Of a stretch of DNA of 54,905 nucleotides, positions 37,912-45,393 are shown piece by piece. The notes under the pieces were generated by a model. It was not told the DNA's origin, made no database searches, and worked only from the letters and a program-made list of their open reading frames with translations. Numbering within the stretch: the stretch's first letter is position 1; each line of letters starts with the position of its first letter. The position numbers and the translations under genes were made by a program. This stretch comes from a virus, in IMG/VR virus record IMGVR_UViG_3300035138_000057, positions 1 to 54,905 of that record; one strand, written 5' to 3'.

Positions 37912-38605
37912 CGGGATCGTCTGCTGTATCCCGCAGCGTGGGCGGTGTCCTATCGGCTGCGAGGACTGTTTTTTCCAGGGTGGTCGGTCGTACCTCGAGC
38001 CGCTGAACGAGCGTACGCCGAACCTTCCACCTCTTAAAGATACTGAGTATACCGTCGTGCGCGTGAACGACGGGAACGACTCGGACCACCAACGGGGGCT
38101 CGTGCTCGAGCGTACTCAGTTGTACCGCCATAAGTTCTATAACACATCAGTTTCTCGGGATCTCGAGGGCTTCGGTGCGCCGGTGGTGTTGACGGTCAAC
38201 CCAGGGAAGTTGACTGACGGGTGTGCGCACTTGCTCGAGGAGGTCCCGCCGAATCTCATGTTCGTGCGATTTCGCGCGAACACCTGGAACACCTCATTAC
38301 TGATCGACGTGATCAAGCATTACGAGCCACGTCGGGTTCCGGTGGTGCTCACCTTCATAGCGTATTATACTCATGAGATTCCTGAGCAACATCAACGATG
38401 GTATACCTTCCGTAAACGCGTGCAAAATCCCTCGTGGGTGATCACGCAGGACGGGTGGCACTTCGTTCGGGGTCCTTACCGCGATTATCCTTGGGTGCGC
38501 ACCTGCGGACTCAGCGCGGACGTGCACGAGTGTCGGTTCTGCGGTACCTGCCTGCGGGAGTACTTCGCGACGGCAGAGCGGTTGCGTACAGGAGCACCTC
38601 GGTGA
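37877..38605 (+). CDS. Radical SAM protein (second)
   Basis: A 242-residue protein with CX3CX2C at C24-C28-C31 (RGRCPIGCEDCFFQGG), the radical SAM cluster motif, and a C-terminal cysteine set (CGLSADVHECRFCGTCLRE) that could bind a second Fe-S cluster. The CPIGCEDCFFQ.GRSYLEP start (gap inserted) is found in a phage-borne radical SAM group. ATG 37877 lies within the lipoprotein gene, so the two are co-translated. Substrate unknown. Confidence 0.75.
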   Translation: MSYRENPKTKGSGIVCCIPQRGRCPIGCEDCFFQGGRSYLEPLNERTPNLPPLKDTEYTVVRVNDGNDSDHQRGLVLERTQLYRHKFYNTSVSRDLEGFGAPVVLTVNPGKLTDGCAHLLEEVPPNLMFVRFRANTWNTSLLIDVIKHYEPRRVPVVLTFIAYYTHEIPEQHQRWYTFRKRVQNPSWVITQDGWHFVRGPYRDYPWVRTCGLSADVHECRFCGTCLREYFATAERLRTGAPR

Positions 38606-38933
38606 GCGTGCGAATAGCACATTTGACCCCTAAATAAACCATTGTTTTTAGTGGGATACGTATCGCGATCTACCCCCTTATCTTTCTGCGACAGACCAGG
38701 CTCACCCAACCCAACGGCCTCGCGCAGACCGCGAGGCTCACCACACGGTTCGTGCGCGCAGGTGGAAACTGGTGGGTCACACAGGCCACCTGGTGCCTCG
38801 TGACCGGTGTTTCACGGTCGGATCGTCGTTTTGTACCACACGAATGAAAATCGTCTCAGAACGGCTCTCAGTGGCACGTTCTAACCACCTGGAATGATTA
38901 ACAAAAATAATTCATTTTAACTGTCGTTTCCGG
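38606..38933. other. Intergenic region with strong hairpins
   Basis: No gene is seen in this stretch. GCCTCGCG/CGCGAGGC (38717-38737) is a perfect 8-bp stem with a five-base loop, CAGAC. GGTCAC/GTGACC (38775-38805) encloses AGGC/GCCT. Both lack a long T run. The final 70 bases are AT-rich. The 3' end merges with leaderless promoter B. It may terminate the early transcript and could mark the terminus of strand composition. Confidence 0.6.
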
Positions 38934-38968
38934 TTGACGTCAGCGAAAGATTCGCTTACTCTAGGATC
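38934..38968 (+). promoter_or_regulatory. Leaderless promoter B
   Basis: TTGACG (38934-38939), 17-bp spacer starting TCAGCGAAA, TACTCT (38957-38962), then AGGATC and ATG at 38969. Geometry and flanking sequence are the same as in promoter A at 34204. It is followed by genes of a different composition. Confidence 0.7.
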
Positions 38969-39421
38969 ATGACGACGACACAAGACAAGAAGCAGCTCAC
39001 CTGGACAATCACCCCTACAGCACTGCGCAGCGGCACCTCCGGCGACGTGGCTGGTACCAAGCTTCCGGCCGCTAAGACCGGCCTCACTAAACAACAGGCG
39101 GCCGGTGTGGCCAAGAGGCTGCGGGGCTACGAGCTCGAGATCACTGACTCCGATGGGGGATGCTGGGCGATCAAGGGCGGTCGCCTCGTACGCGGTAAGT
39201 CCACCAAAATCGAGCTGTCGTCCGAGCAGCAGGCCAAACTGGACGACGCCCGCCTGCGGCGTGACCTCCGCACTGATCGCGAGCAAGTGGGTGCTGACCG
39301 CAGCCCCCTGGATGTGCTCGAGCTCGAGGACCTAGGCGACTACAGCCGGTCCTACGACGTGTACGGTAGCCCGGCGGACCCCGCCTCGGCGACCGAGGGT
39401 AATCGCAGATCTAAATTCTAA
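38969..39421 (+). CDS. Hypothetical protein with basic aromatic tail
   Basis: A 150-residue protein. Middle region TKQQAAGVAKRLRGYELEIT and GGCWAIKGGRLVRGKSTKIE is alpha/beta. It ends EGNRRSKF, resembling the basic, Phe- or Tyr-ended tails of the 12511, 12973 and 25573 proteins. ATG 38969 is leaderless (no binding site). No family recognised. Confidence 0.6.
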   Translation: MTTTQDKKQLTWTITPTALRSGTSGDVAGTKLPAAKTGLTKQQAAGVAKRLRGYELEITDSDGGCWAIKGGRLVRGKSTKIELSSEQQAKLDDARLRRDLRTDREQVGADRSPLDVLELEDLGDYSRSYDVYGSPADPASATEGNRRSKF

Positions 39422-39440
39422 CCTATCAGAGGAGACGAAG

Positions 39441-40481
39441 ATGAGAGCCAGCAATCTAGTAGTAGTCGAGACGATCCCCGAGAGCCTCCGAGCCAGCCAC
39501 GCGGCCGCGGGCAACTCAGGCTCCTGGCCCCACAATGGCGCCGAGCGTATCGTGATGGACCGTGCCGACGCCGAGGAGCTCGTCGAGCACGATCCCGAGT
39601 GGTCGGAGATCCTCGAGGGTGAGGACCCCGCGGACTACGGCGATAACGACGAAACGATGAAAGAGATCACCGACGAGCAAATCGAGGCCCTGCGATCCGA
39701 GGCTGCCCAGGCAGGCGATACCCTGCAGGTGGCGCTGTGCGACGTCGCCCTCGCCAGCGGCCTGACCGACATGGCCGAGGTGGGTGAGCACCGCGCCGAG
39801 CTCGAGACCCTAGGCGTCGTACCCGAGCATGTGGATGCCGATGTGAAGGCACGCAAGCTCTGCGCTCAGGCTATCGCCGACGACGAGCCAACAACGACAC
39901 GTGATGAACAAATCGATAACATGGAGCTCATTATAGAACAGCAACTGCGCGTCATCGAGGGGCTCGAAAGAAAGACGAATCTTCTCCGGCGATGTATTGA
40001 GGAGGGTCATGATATGCACGATGGTCTCATTGCTCCCCGCATTTGCCACAGATGCGGCTATATACCCCGTGAGCTCTGCGCCCGAGCCGACGTGCGGGAC
40101 CAGACGACTCTCGAGGAGCAGTGGTGGGCCTGGCACGACGAGGACTACAGCAGGTGGGAGTATGAGACGGTGCAAGAGGCTGAGATCGCCTGCGCCGCAT
40201 GGGTGCGAGGTGAGTCGGATGTCGGGCCTGACCGCAATCGCGACGACGGCGACGACGAGCAGGAGACGATGTACCATCTAGACAACGGACCACCCCACCC
40301 ATTGGCGTATCTGATGAGACGCGCTGCACGGGATTGCCGCACGCAGGATCTCGAGGCTTTACGGATCTGGGCTACGGATCCTGCCCGAAAAAGCGGCGAC
40401 AGGTGGCTGTCACCGCTCCGATATAGGTATGGGACATCTGCAGGGCAGCCGCGTCTGGTGGTCACGGTAGCCAAGCAATAG
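39441..40481 (+). CDS. Hypothetical acidic protein with zinc ribbon
   Basis: A 346-residue acidic protein. Residues about 75-105 read EITDEQIEALRSEAAQAGDT, a pattern of phage and plasmid proteins of unknown role. Residues about 190-215 hold RCIEEGHDMHDGLIAPRICH and RCGYIP, the C-GHD-CxxC module shared with 15703 and 36144. The end has a helix (PLAYLMRRAARDCRTQDLEA). ATG 39441 with AGAGGAG. Codon use differs from the 12-38 kb genes. Confidence 0.6.
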   Translation: MRASNLVVVETIPESLRASHAAAGNSGSWPHNGAERIVMDRADAEELVEHDPEWSEILEGEDPADYGDNDETMKEITDEQIEALRSEAAQAGDTLQVALCDVALASGLTDMAEVGEHRAELETLGVVPEHVDADVKARKLCAQAIADDEPTTTRDEQIDNMELIIEQQLRVIEGLERKTNLLRRCIEEGHDMHDGLIAPRICHRCGYIPRELCARADVRDQTTLEEQWWAWHDEDYSRWEYETVQEAEIACAAWVRGESDVGPDRNRDDGDDEQETMYHLDNGPPHPLAYLMRRAARDCRTQDLEALRIWATDPARKSGDRWLSPLRYRYGTSAGQPRLVVTVAKQ

Positions 40482-40486
40482 CCCGT

Positions 40487-40528
40487 CTGCCACGCCCTCC
40501 CGCCGTCGGGGGCCGGAGGGTATGGCAG
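40487..40528 (+). terminator. GC-rich hairpin before DUF932 gene
   Basis: CTGCCA (40487-40492) pairs with TGGCAG (40523-40528), and CCCTCC (40495-40500) with GGAGGG (40515-40520). There is no T run. It may protect or attenuate the message between the two genes; AAAGGAG of the next gene lies outside the stem. Confidence 0.5.
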
Positions 40529-40554
40529 CGCTATCGCTCGAAAGGAGACCTATT

Positions 40555-41739
40555 ATGTCACACGAGATCGACGATACCAACGCCGTTTACACCGACCAGC
40601 AGGCCTGGCACCGCATCGGGACCGAGATCCCCCGATCCGAGACTTTCGCAGATGAGCTCCGCGCCGTCCGGGACGTCATGCCCGTCCTGTTCAGCGAGTA
40701 CGACGAGTACGACGCGTTCATCGTCACGAGTGACCCGACGTTCGTCGGGGGGAAGACCTACACCGTGAGGAACGGCGGAAAGCCGAAGCCCTGCCGCATC
40801 GCCCCGGTCCCCGACGTCAAGGCGATCGTTCGCCGGCAGGACGGCCGCGTCATGCGCCGCACGGTGGGCGCCGAGTCGTTCTACCTGCGCCAACCAGCTG
40901 ACCTCTGGCAGCGCGCCGAGACCTTCGCCCGCAACGCGCCTAACGCGCACCTGTCCTTCGCGGCTTACCTCTACCAAGGGTCGCGGCTCTTCGTCTGCCT
41001 CGACCTCGGGTCGGTCGAGATCAACGGGGAGGAACACCAGCGCTACCTGACCCTGGTGACCGGGTTCGACGGCTCCAAGGCCGAGGAGGTGATCCTCAGC
41101 GTGCAACGCGCGGTGTGCGCCAACACGGTGGCCGTGGCTCGCTACGACGCGCAGTCCGATGACCCAGCCAAGGCTTACTTCAAGACCAAGCACACCAAGT
41201 ACGCCGACCGCCGGATCCGTAAAGCTGACCTCGAGATCGCCAAGGTGCTCGAGCAGTTCGGCTTCATCCAGCGCCAGCTCGAGGCGCTGCCACGGATTAC
41301 GGTCGACCCTCGCATCGCTAGGGACCTCATCAGCGAGTGCCTCGAGCGCACTGGCCGGTTCGACACCGCGTCGGACTCGCCCAAGGCCCGAGCCAAGTCG
41401 GTCATCGACGAGATCCTCGACCTCTACGAGGACCCCCGAGCGGACCACGCGAAGTGGCACGGGACCGCGAATGGTGTGTACCAGGCTGTGACCGCGTACT
41501 GGAGTCATCACAGCACGGTGCGCGGTGCTCGCAGCGCGAAGACCGGTACGACTAGGTCACCAGCAGCAAGGACTCGTCTGACCGAGTACGCCTACGACAC
41601 CGGAGCGAAATCGGTGATGGCCGCGACCGAGGTCATGGCGGAGCTCGTCGAGCACCGCGGTATCACCCTCGAGGAGGCTGGTGTGCACGTCGGGGAGCAG
41701 CTCGACGGTTCGGGCGCCGTCGCTGCTAAGGTGATCTAA
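40555..41739 (+). CDS. DUF932 (TIGR03299-like) phage/plasmid protein
   Basis: A 394-residue protein that fits the DUF932 family of phage and plasmid proteins: QQAWHRIGTEIP at the start, VRRQDGRVMRRTVGAESFYL, LVTGFDGSKAEEVILSV, and QRAVCANTVAVA, the hallmark C-A-N-T motif. Its function is not known; these often sit in mobile DNA near conjugation or replication genes. ATG 40555 with AAAGGAG. I rejected an in-frame ATG at 40522, 11 codons upstream, because it has no binding site. Confidence 0.85.
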   Translation: MSHEIDDTNAVYTDQQAWHRIGTEIPRSETFADELRAVRDVMPVLFSEYDEYDAFIVTSDPTFVGGKTYTVRNGGKPKPCRIAPVPDVKAIVRRQDGRVMRRTVGAESFYLRQPADLWQRAETFARNAPNAHLSFAAYLYQGSRLFVCLDLGSVEINGEEHQRYLTLVTGFDGSKAEEVILSVQRAVCANTVAVARYDAQSDDPAKAYFKTKHTKYADRRIRKADLEIAKVLEQFGFIQRQLEALPRITVDPRIARDLISECLERTGRFDTASDSPKARAKSVIDEILDLYEDPRADHAKWHGTANGVYQAVTAYWSHHSTVRGARSAKTGTTRSPAARTRLTEYAYDTGAKSVMAATEVMAELVEHRGITLEEAGVHVGEQLDGSGAVAAKVI

Positions 41740-41745
41740 TTCCAA

Positions 41746-41794
41746 GGCCCTCCGGGGCCCACCGGTGCTCCTCGGTCGCGGGTGGTGCCGGTGG
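41746..41794 (+). terminator. Tandem hairpins before metallopeptidase gene
   Basis: GGCCC-TCCG-GGGCC (41746-41759) is followed by CCACCGG/CCGGTGG (41759-41794). They share boundary bases, so only one may form at a time. No T run. They lie between the DUF932 gene and the metallopeptidase gene. Confidence 0.45.
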
Positions 41795-41825
41795 TTCCCG
41801 GATGGACCGGGGACGGGAGGTAGAG

Positions 41826-42599
41826 ATGAAGGACTACACCGTCTATGTTGTGAAAGAGCTCGGCACAGGGCGCTATTTTCGAAAAAGGTCCATCGTGCAC
41901 GGCCTGCGCATGGTAGATTGGACCTACACGAGCGACAGAGCTTTCAAGACAGATCGCCGTGGCGAGGCCAAGGATGTCGTGCGCCAATTGATCATCGACG
42001 GTTATGCCGTCGACATCTACGTACACAGCAAAGGTGCTCAGTGCAAGCCCGGAACCGGGATCTCTCGACGTCGCATCGCGTGGTGTCTGTCGTTGTCGAT
42101 CGTGTTTGCCTTTCAAATCGCGTGCGTCACCTCTCAGGGGGTGGCGTTCGTCGACCACACCGGGTGGGCCGACGAGGCGGACGTTCGCCGCGCGGTGGAG
42201 CTCGTACTCGGTCCCGACGCGTGGACCAACGCCGACCCGCTGCTCGAGATCTCCTTGGTGACTACCACTGAGGACCTCGGGCGGGGTTGCGATGGGGACA
42301 CCGAGCACCACGGGTGCTTCCACCGCCGGAGCACCTTATTTGGTGTTACTGATACAATCACCGTACTATTGCCGGAGTACGCGGTTTGTTTCGCCGACGC
42401 GGGTTACTCGGTGCTCGTGCACGAGCTCGTGCACCGTTGGCAGCACGATCATAGGTTTCCGAGCGGCCACCCTATCGAGCTTTTTGGAGATCGGCGAGAC
42501 AACGGTCACGGGGGTCTTACCGGTCAGCTCGAGTGCAAGCTAGCGGAGGAGATCTGCCCCTGGTACGCCGAGCTCAGCCCGCGGTGTGCCGGTGATTGA
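41826..42599 (+). CDS. Membrane-anchored zinc metallopeptidase candidate
   Basis: A 257-residue protein. Residues 1-80 are cytosolic and basic; 84-104 form a membrane segment (IAWCLSLSIVFAFQIACVTS). The rest would lie outside and contains HELVH at 199-203 (VLVHELVHRWQHDH), the HExxH zinc motif, with extra His and Asp downstream, and cysteines (CDGDTEHHGCF; ECKLAEEICPW). The FQIAC segment is near a lipobox but not exact. ATG 41826 with GGGAGGTAG. An extracytoplasmic protease with a positive N-terminal domain is uncommon in phages. Confidence 0.7.
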   Translation: MKDYTVYVVKELGTGRYFRKRSIVHGLRMVDWTYTSDRAFKTDRRGEAKDVVRQLIIDGYAVDIYVHSKGAQCKPGTGISRRRIAWCLSLSIVFAFQIACVTSQGVAFVDHTGWADEADVRRAVELVLGPDAWTNADPLLEISLVTTTEDLGRGCDGDTEHHGCFHRRSTLFGVTDTITVLLPEYAVCFADAGYSVLVHELVHRWQHDHRFPSGHPIELFGDRRDNGHGGLTGQLECKLAEEICPWYAELSPRCAGD

Positions 42600-42837
42600 G
42601 CTCTGGCTAGTGCTCTCCTACCTCGCGATGTTCGGAGTGGGTGTGGTCCTCGGAATCGGTCTCGCGCAGCGCTACCGTATCCTGTGGTGGTTCGTGACAT
42701 CTCGCGCTGACGACTACGCTCCGGCGTGCCTTGAAACTCCGATCGGCTTTAGTCGTCACGCGACCACGCGAGATGATTCCCAGCCAGCCCGTGAGGCAGG
42801 TAGCGCCAGGCGATCGCCATGCGATCGGCGCCCGTGA
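42586..42837 (+). CDS. Small membrane protein, convergent overlap
   Basis: An 83-residue ORF whose first 25 residues are a membrane segment (LWLVLSYLAMFGVGVVLGIG) followed by a basic patch. GTG 42586 (or 42592) overlaps the metallopeptidase end. The last 88 bp overlap, in antisense, the end of the metallophosphoesterase gene, and the C-terminal part looks random, so the true product may be shorter or absent. No terminator is clear here. Confidence 0.4.
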   Translation: MPVIELWLVLSYLAMFGVGVVLGIGLAQRYRILWWFVTSRADDYAPACLETPIGFSRHATTRDDSQPAREAGSARRSPCDRRP

Positions 42838-44047
42838 AACCCCTCCCGTAATGCCAGGCGTCGGTGCTGGCCAGGCTCGGGTTACGACGTAAGGTGATCG
42901 CGTGCTCGTTGGAGAGTACGCGCGAGAGCTCGAACTCCTCGCGGTGGTGCTTGTGCCCCGTGTGGATCTCGCAGTACGTCGAGCTGCTGATGTGCTCGCG
43001 CGCTTCGCTGAACAGGTTCCCAATAGCTTTGTTGGGTTGGATCAGGTGCCCGTGCGCGAAGCCTAGCAGCACCTGCTCCCAGAGAAAGTATTTTCGCGGG
43101 ATGGCACGGATGTCGAAGGTGATCCCTGGGGTCTCACGATAGTGGGCCTCGAGCACCTGGCAGAGCCACCAGGACGAGGTCTCATCGTGGTTGCCTGGAA
43201 TGAGCACCACACGCACATCGTTGCAGATCCGTCGAAGGCGATCGATGATGTGCTTCTGAATGAGAATGCCAGCCTTCCAAACCTTGGCTGAGCGGGTATC
43301 TTTATCCAACAGAAATCCATCGGTGGGAGTCTCCCCTCGGCTGTTGTCCATGTGGTAGAAGTCGTTACCAACCACGTAGAAAACAGTTTGCACGTTGTAC
43401 AAAGATAGGTTAGCTACCAGGTCATCCGTAGCGTTGAACAACCGCTTAGTGGCGATCTTCGTGTCGTAGTCGTCACCGGTTTCCTCGTGCCACGCGAAGT
43501 TACCTAGGTGCGCGTCCCAGAAACCGAAGACACCCATCTGAGGGGGTCCGCGCTTCGGTACGGTGACCGGGGGCAACTGCTTGTTGAGCAGCCCAACGGC
43601 GTTTGCTTCTAAGAACTCCTGCACCGCCTCAGCGAAACCCACCGGCAATCTACGTCGAAGCGTTAACGAAGAATGCCAGACCTTCGTGTGCGTAGTGCGG
43701 TCCTTCGATCTGTAAAAGGAGCTCCACACCTTGAACTTCTCCGTCTCCCAGATCGTGGTATCAACCTGCGCCAGGTCGAGCACCTCGGGCTCGCTGTACG
43801 GTCGATCCACGCTACCTGCAGTGATCTCGTCCCCATGATGAGACACAGCTAGCAGAGCGTCGTCGAGCTCAGGTGGATCCGGGTAGGCAGTATCAGTCTT
43901 CTTGATACCTCGATTGCTCGCGTATCTCTGAACGGTCTCGTGGTGACACCCCAAATGACGAGCAACGGATCGAAACGAGTGGCCGGCCTCGAGCAGCTGC
44001 TTGATCTTTTGTTGTTCGTTGGTCGTGAATTCCTTGGCTTTACTCAC
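42749..44047 (-). CDS. HTH and calcineurin-like metallophosphoesterase
   Basis: A 432-residue protein. Residues about 5-50 are a helix-turn-helix (KIKQLLEAGHSFRSVARHLG, then HHETVQRYASNRG). Residues about 170-400 are a metallophosphoesterase with FGFWDAHLGNFAW, VVGNDFYHMD, IPGNHDETSS, FAHGHLIQP and HTGHKHHREE, the full two-metal set. I place the start at GTG 44047, six bases after GGAGG and sharing one base with the upstream TAG. It is last in the late operon. A DNA-directed phosphatase or nuclease is plausible. Confidence 0.85.
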   Translation of the reverse strand: MSKAKEFTTNEQQKIKQLLEAGHSFRSVARHLGCHHETVQRYASNRGIKKTDTAYPDPPELDDALLAVSHHGDEITAGSVDRPYSEPEVLDLAQVDTTIWETEKFKVWSSFYRSKDRTTHTKVWHSSLTLRRRLPVGFAEAVQEFLEANAVGLLNKQLPPVTVPKRGPPQMGVFGFWDAHLGNFAWHEETGDDYDTKIATKRLFNATDDLVANLSLYNVQTVFYVVGNDFYHMDNSRGETPTDGFLLDKDTRSAKVWKAGILIQKHIIDRLRRICNDVRVVLIPGNHDETSSWWLCQVLEAHYRETPGITFDIRAIPRKYFLWEQVLLGFAHGHLIQPNKAIGNLFSEAREHISSSTYCEIHTGHKHHREEFELSRVLSNEHAITLRRNPSLASTDAWHYGRGFTGADRMAIAWRYLPHGLAGNHLAWSRDD

Positions 44048-44553
44048 TAACGACCTCCATGCAGGATGGCGTAGGCTCCGGCGTAGAGGAGCGCACCCAT
44101 CACAGCGGAACCTATCACCAACACACCTACGAACCAATCTTGAAAGCTTCCCTGGTGCTCGCCCTTTCGTTCGCACAACCATCGAGCTTTGGCCGCCACC
44201 AGGTGGCGTTTTAACTCAGCATCGACTAGCGCTGGCACTTCGATCAATCGCAAATCATCTAGCTGCAACTGAAAGCGCCTGGGTAGGTCGAGAGCCAGCT
44301 CGAGAACGTGACTTTCGAAATCGCTTCGCTCGATCGACAACCACACCCCTTCACCGAGCTCGAAACCCATCGGTGTGGCGAAGCACACGGCATCCTGCGG
44401 CGTAGCATACAGCGGCGGGAGATCAGAGGGCCACGATGGGAGCTGCGGCGCTCGCCAGACGCTACGGGTCGCGTCGATCGGGATCCGGTCGTTTGGCTCG
44501 AGCAGCTGCGTCGAGCCGGCGGTGCAGGTCAACCAAACCATCATCGGGAACAT
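44047..44553 (-). CDS. Candidate u-spanin: Cys near N-terminus, C-terminal TM
   Basis: A 168-residue protein with ATG 44553 (GGAG upstream) that starts inside the spanin-like gene (44462-44791) in another frame, with 92 bp overlap. MFPMMVWLTC is a short hydrophobic start with a cysteine at 10, followed by a soluble region and a C-terminal membrane segment (WFVGVLVIGSAVMGALLYAG, about 138-160). N-terminal lipidated Cys plus C-terminal TM is the topology of single-protein spanins such as T1 gp11. The lipobox (W-L-T-C) is imperfect, so this is tentative. Confidence 0.45.
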   Translation of the reverse strand: MFPMMVWLTCTAGSTQLLEPNDRIPIDATRSVWRAPQLPSWPSDLPPLYATPQDAVCFATPMGFELGEGVWLSIERSDFESHVLELALDLPRRFQLQLDDLRLIEVPALVDAELKRHLVAAKARWLCERKGEHQGSFQDWFVGVLVIGSAVMGALLYAGAYAILHGGR

Positions 44554-44791
44554 GCTTCGTCTCCGCTTCGGTGTTTCTCGCTCGGGTTTGCTCATCCACC
44601 AGTTGCTGGGTGCGCGCCAGCTCGTCGCGGGACCGCTGGTCGACCTCGACCGCTGCGCGTTCGGCCTCCTCGAGCTCTCGTTGCTGGGCTCTTCGAGCTC
44701 GCAGCGCACGAGTGAGCAGCTGCCACCCGAACAGGACGACGGAAACGGCTCCGACCACGACTACCAAAAAGCGATTCCTTAACCAGCTCAC
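44462..44791 (-). CDS. Spanin-like inner membrane coiled-coil protein
   Basis: A 109-residue protein with one N-terminal membrane segment (FLVVVVGAVSVVLFGW, about 8-23) and a long charged coiled coil (RARRAQQRELEEAERAAVEV, DQRSRDELARTQQLVDEQ). This is i-spanin architecture. GTG 44791 overlaps the previous stop (GTGA). Its downstream neighbour starts within it in a different frame, as o-spanins do. Family identity is only inferred from architecture. Confidence 0.55.
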   Translation of the reverse strand: MSWLRNRFLVVVVGAVSVVLFGWQLLTRALRARRAQQRELEEAERAAVEVDQRSRDELARTQQLVDEQTRARNTEAETKHVPDDGLVDLHRRLDAAARAKRPDPDRRDP

Positions 44792-45078
44792 TTCTGCGTA
44801 CCCTCTTTACCTGGGGTAGCGCGTCGCATAGCCTCGATCACCTTCGGGGCGTGCTCGAATGCGTTGCCGGCCGCGAGGATCCCTCCGAAGGTGGCTGCGA
44901 TCGTCGACGACCCGTCGATGAACTGCGCGGAGCTCATCTTTTCGGTGAACAGGAAAGCGTAGGAGAGCACTACCTCAGCCAGGAAGAAGGGTGGTACGAA
45001 AGCGGCGATCTTGCGTCGGCCAACCTTCGTAGCGATCTCCATCAGCCCTTCGACCAGAGTTAGCAGCTTAGCGATCAT
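44788..45078 (-). CDS. Holin-like membrane protein
   Basis: A 96-residue protein with two hydrophobic segments (AAFVPPFFLAEVVLSYAFLF, about 26-45, and STIAATFGGILAAGNAF, about 56-73) and a charged C-terminus. ATG 45078 with GGAG; the longer ORF from 45144 has no good site. Two segments with charged ends is a class II holin pattern. It sits in a block of membrane proteins that would make pores or disrupt the envelope for lysis. Confidence 0.55.
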   Translation of the reverse strand: MIAKLLTLVEGLMEIATKVGRRKIAAFVPPFFLAEVVLSYAFLFTEKMSSAQFIDGSSTIAATFGGILAAGNAFEHAPKVIEAMRRATPGKEGTQK

Positions 45079-45127
45079 GAGAGCTCCGCACGACGTGACC
45101 TCCAGCCGATCCAGATGGTACCACGTG

Positions 45128-45385
45128 CTACGGCGGAGCGTCAACCGGAGGTTCGTAGCGGGCCCCTGTCGCTTCGATCACAGCGCGGAGCATGCCCTTG
45201 ATGTCTTCCTGGCTGTTCTCGAGAACGGTCACCCGCGCATCGAGCTCATCGATCTCCTTCCGTGCCGACCACGGATCCGCAGCGTTGACTCTATCGCAAA
45301 GGGTAAAGCCGGCGATCGCTCCGCCGAGCAGCGACGCGGCGATCCCTATCGAGGTTACGTACCATTTTGTCCTGCGTGCTGCCAT
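45128..45385 (-). CDS. Membrane protein with coiled coil
   Basis: An 85-residue protein: basic N-terminus (MAARRTKWYV), membrane segment (TSIGIAASLLGGAIAGFTLC, about 11-30), then a helix ARKEIDELDARVTVLENSQE that predicts a coiled coil. ATG 45385 with AGGAG; the longer ORF from 45472 is not supported. It could be a second spanin-like or holin-associated protein. It ends just before the holin-like gene. Confidence 0.55.
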   Translation of the reverse strand: MAARRTKWYVTSIGIAASLLGGAIAGFTLCDRVNAADPWSARKEIDELDARVTVLENSQEDIKGMLRAVIEATGARYEPPVDAPP

Positions 45386-45393
45386 TGCTGCTC

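Noticed and set aside
21065-38605. Queuosine or 7-deazaguanine DNA modification pathway
   Set aside because: Radical SAM proteins are present but QueC, QueD, FolE and DpdA-like genes are not seen, so the pathway is incomplete.
40558-41511. 317-residue antisense ORF in the DUF932 gene
   Set aside because: Shadow of a recognised gene; Leu/Val/Arg-rich with no motif or binding site.
42600-42748. Bidirectional terminator at the convergent junction
   Set aside because: I looked for a stem followed by T runs on either strand and found none convincing; termination may be Rho-dependent or by the overlapping genes.
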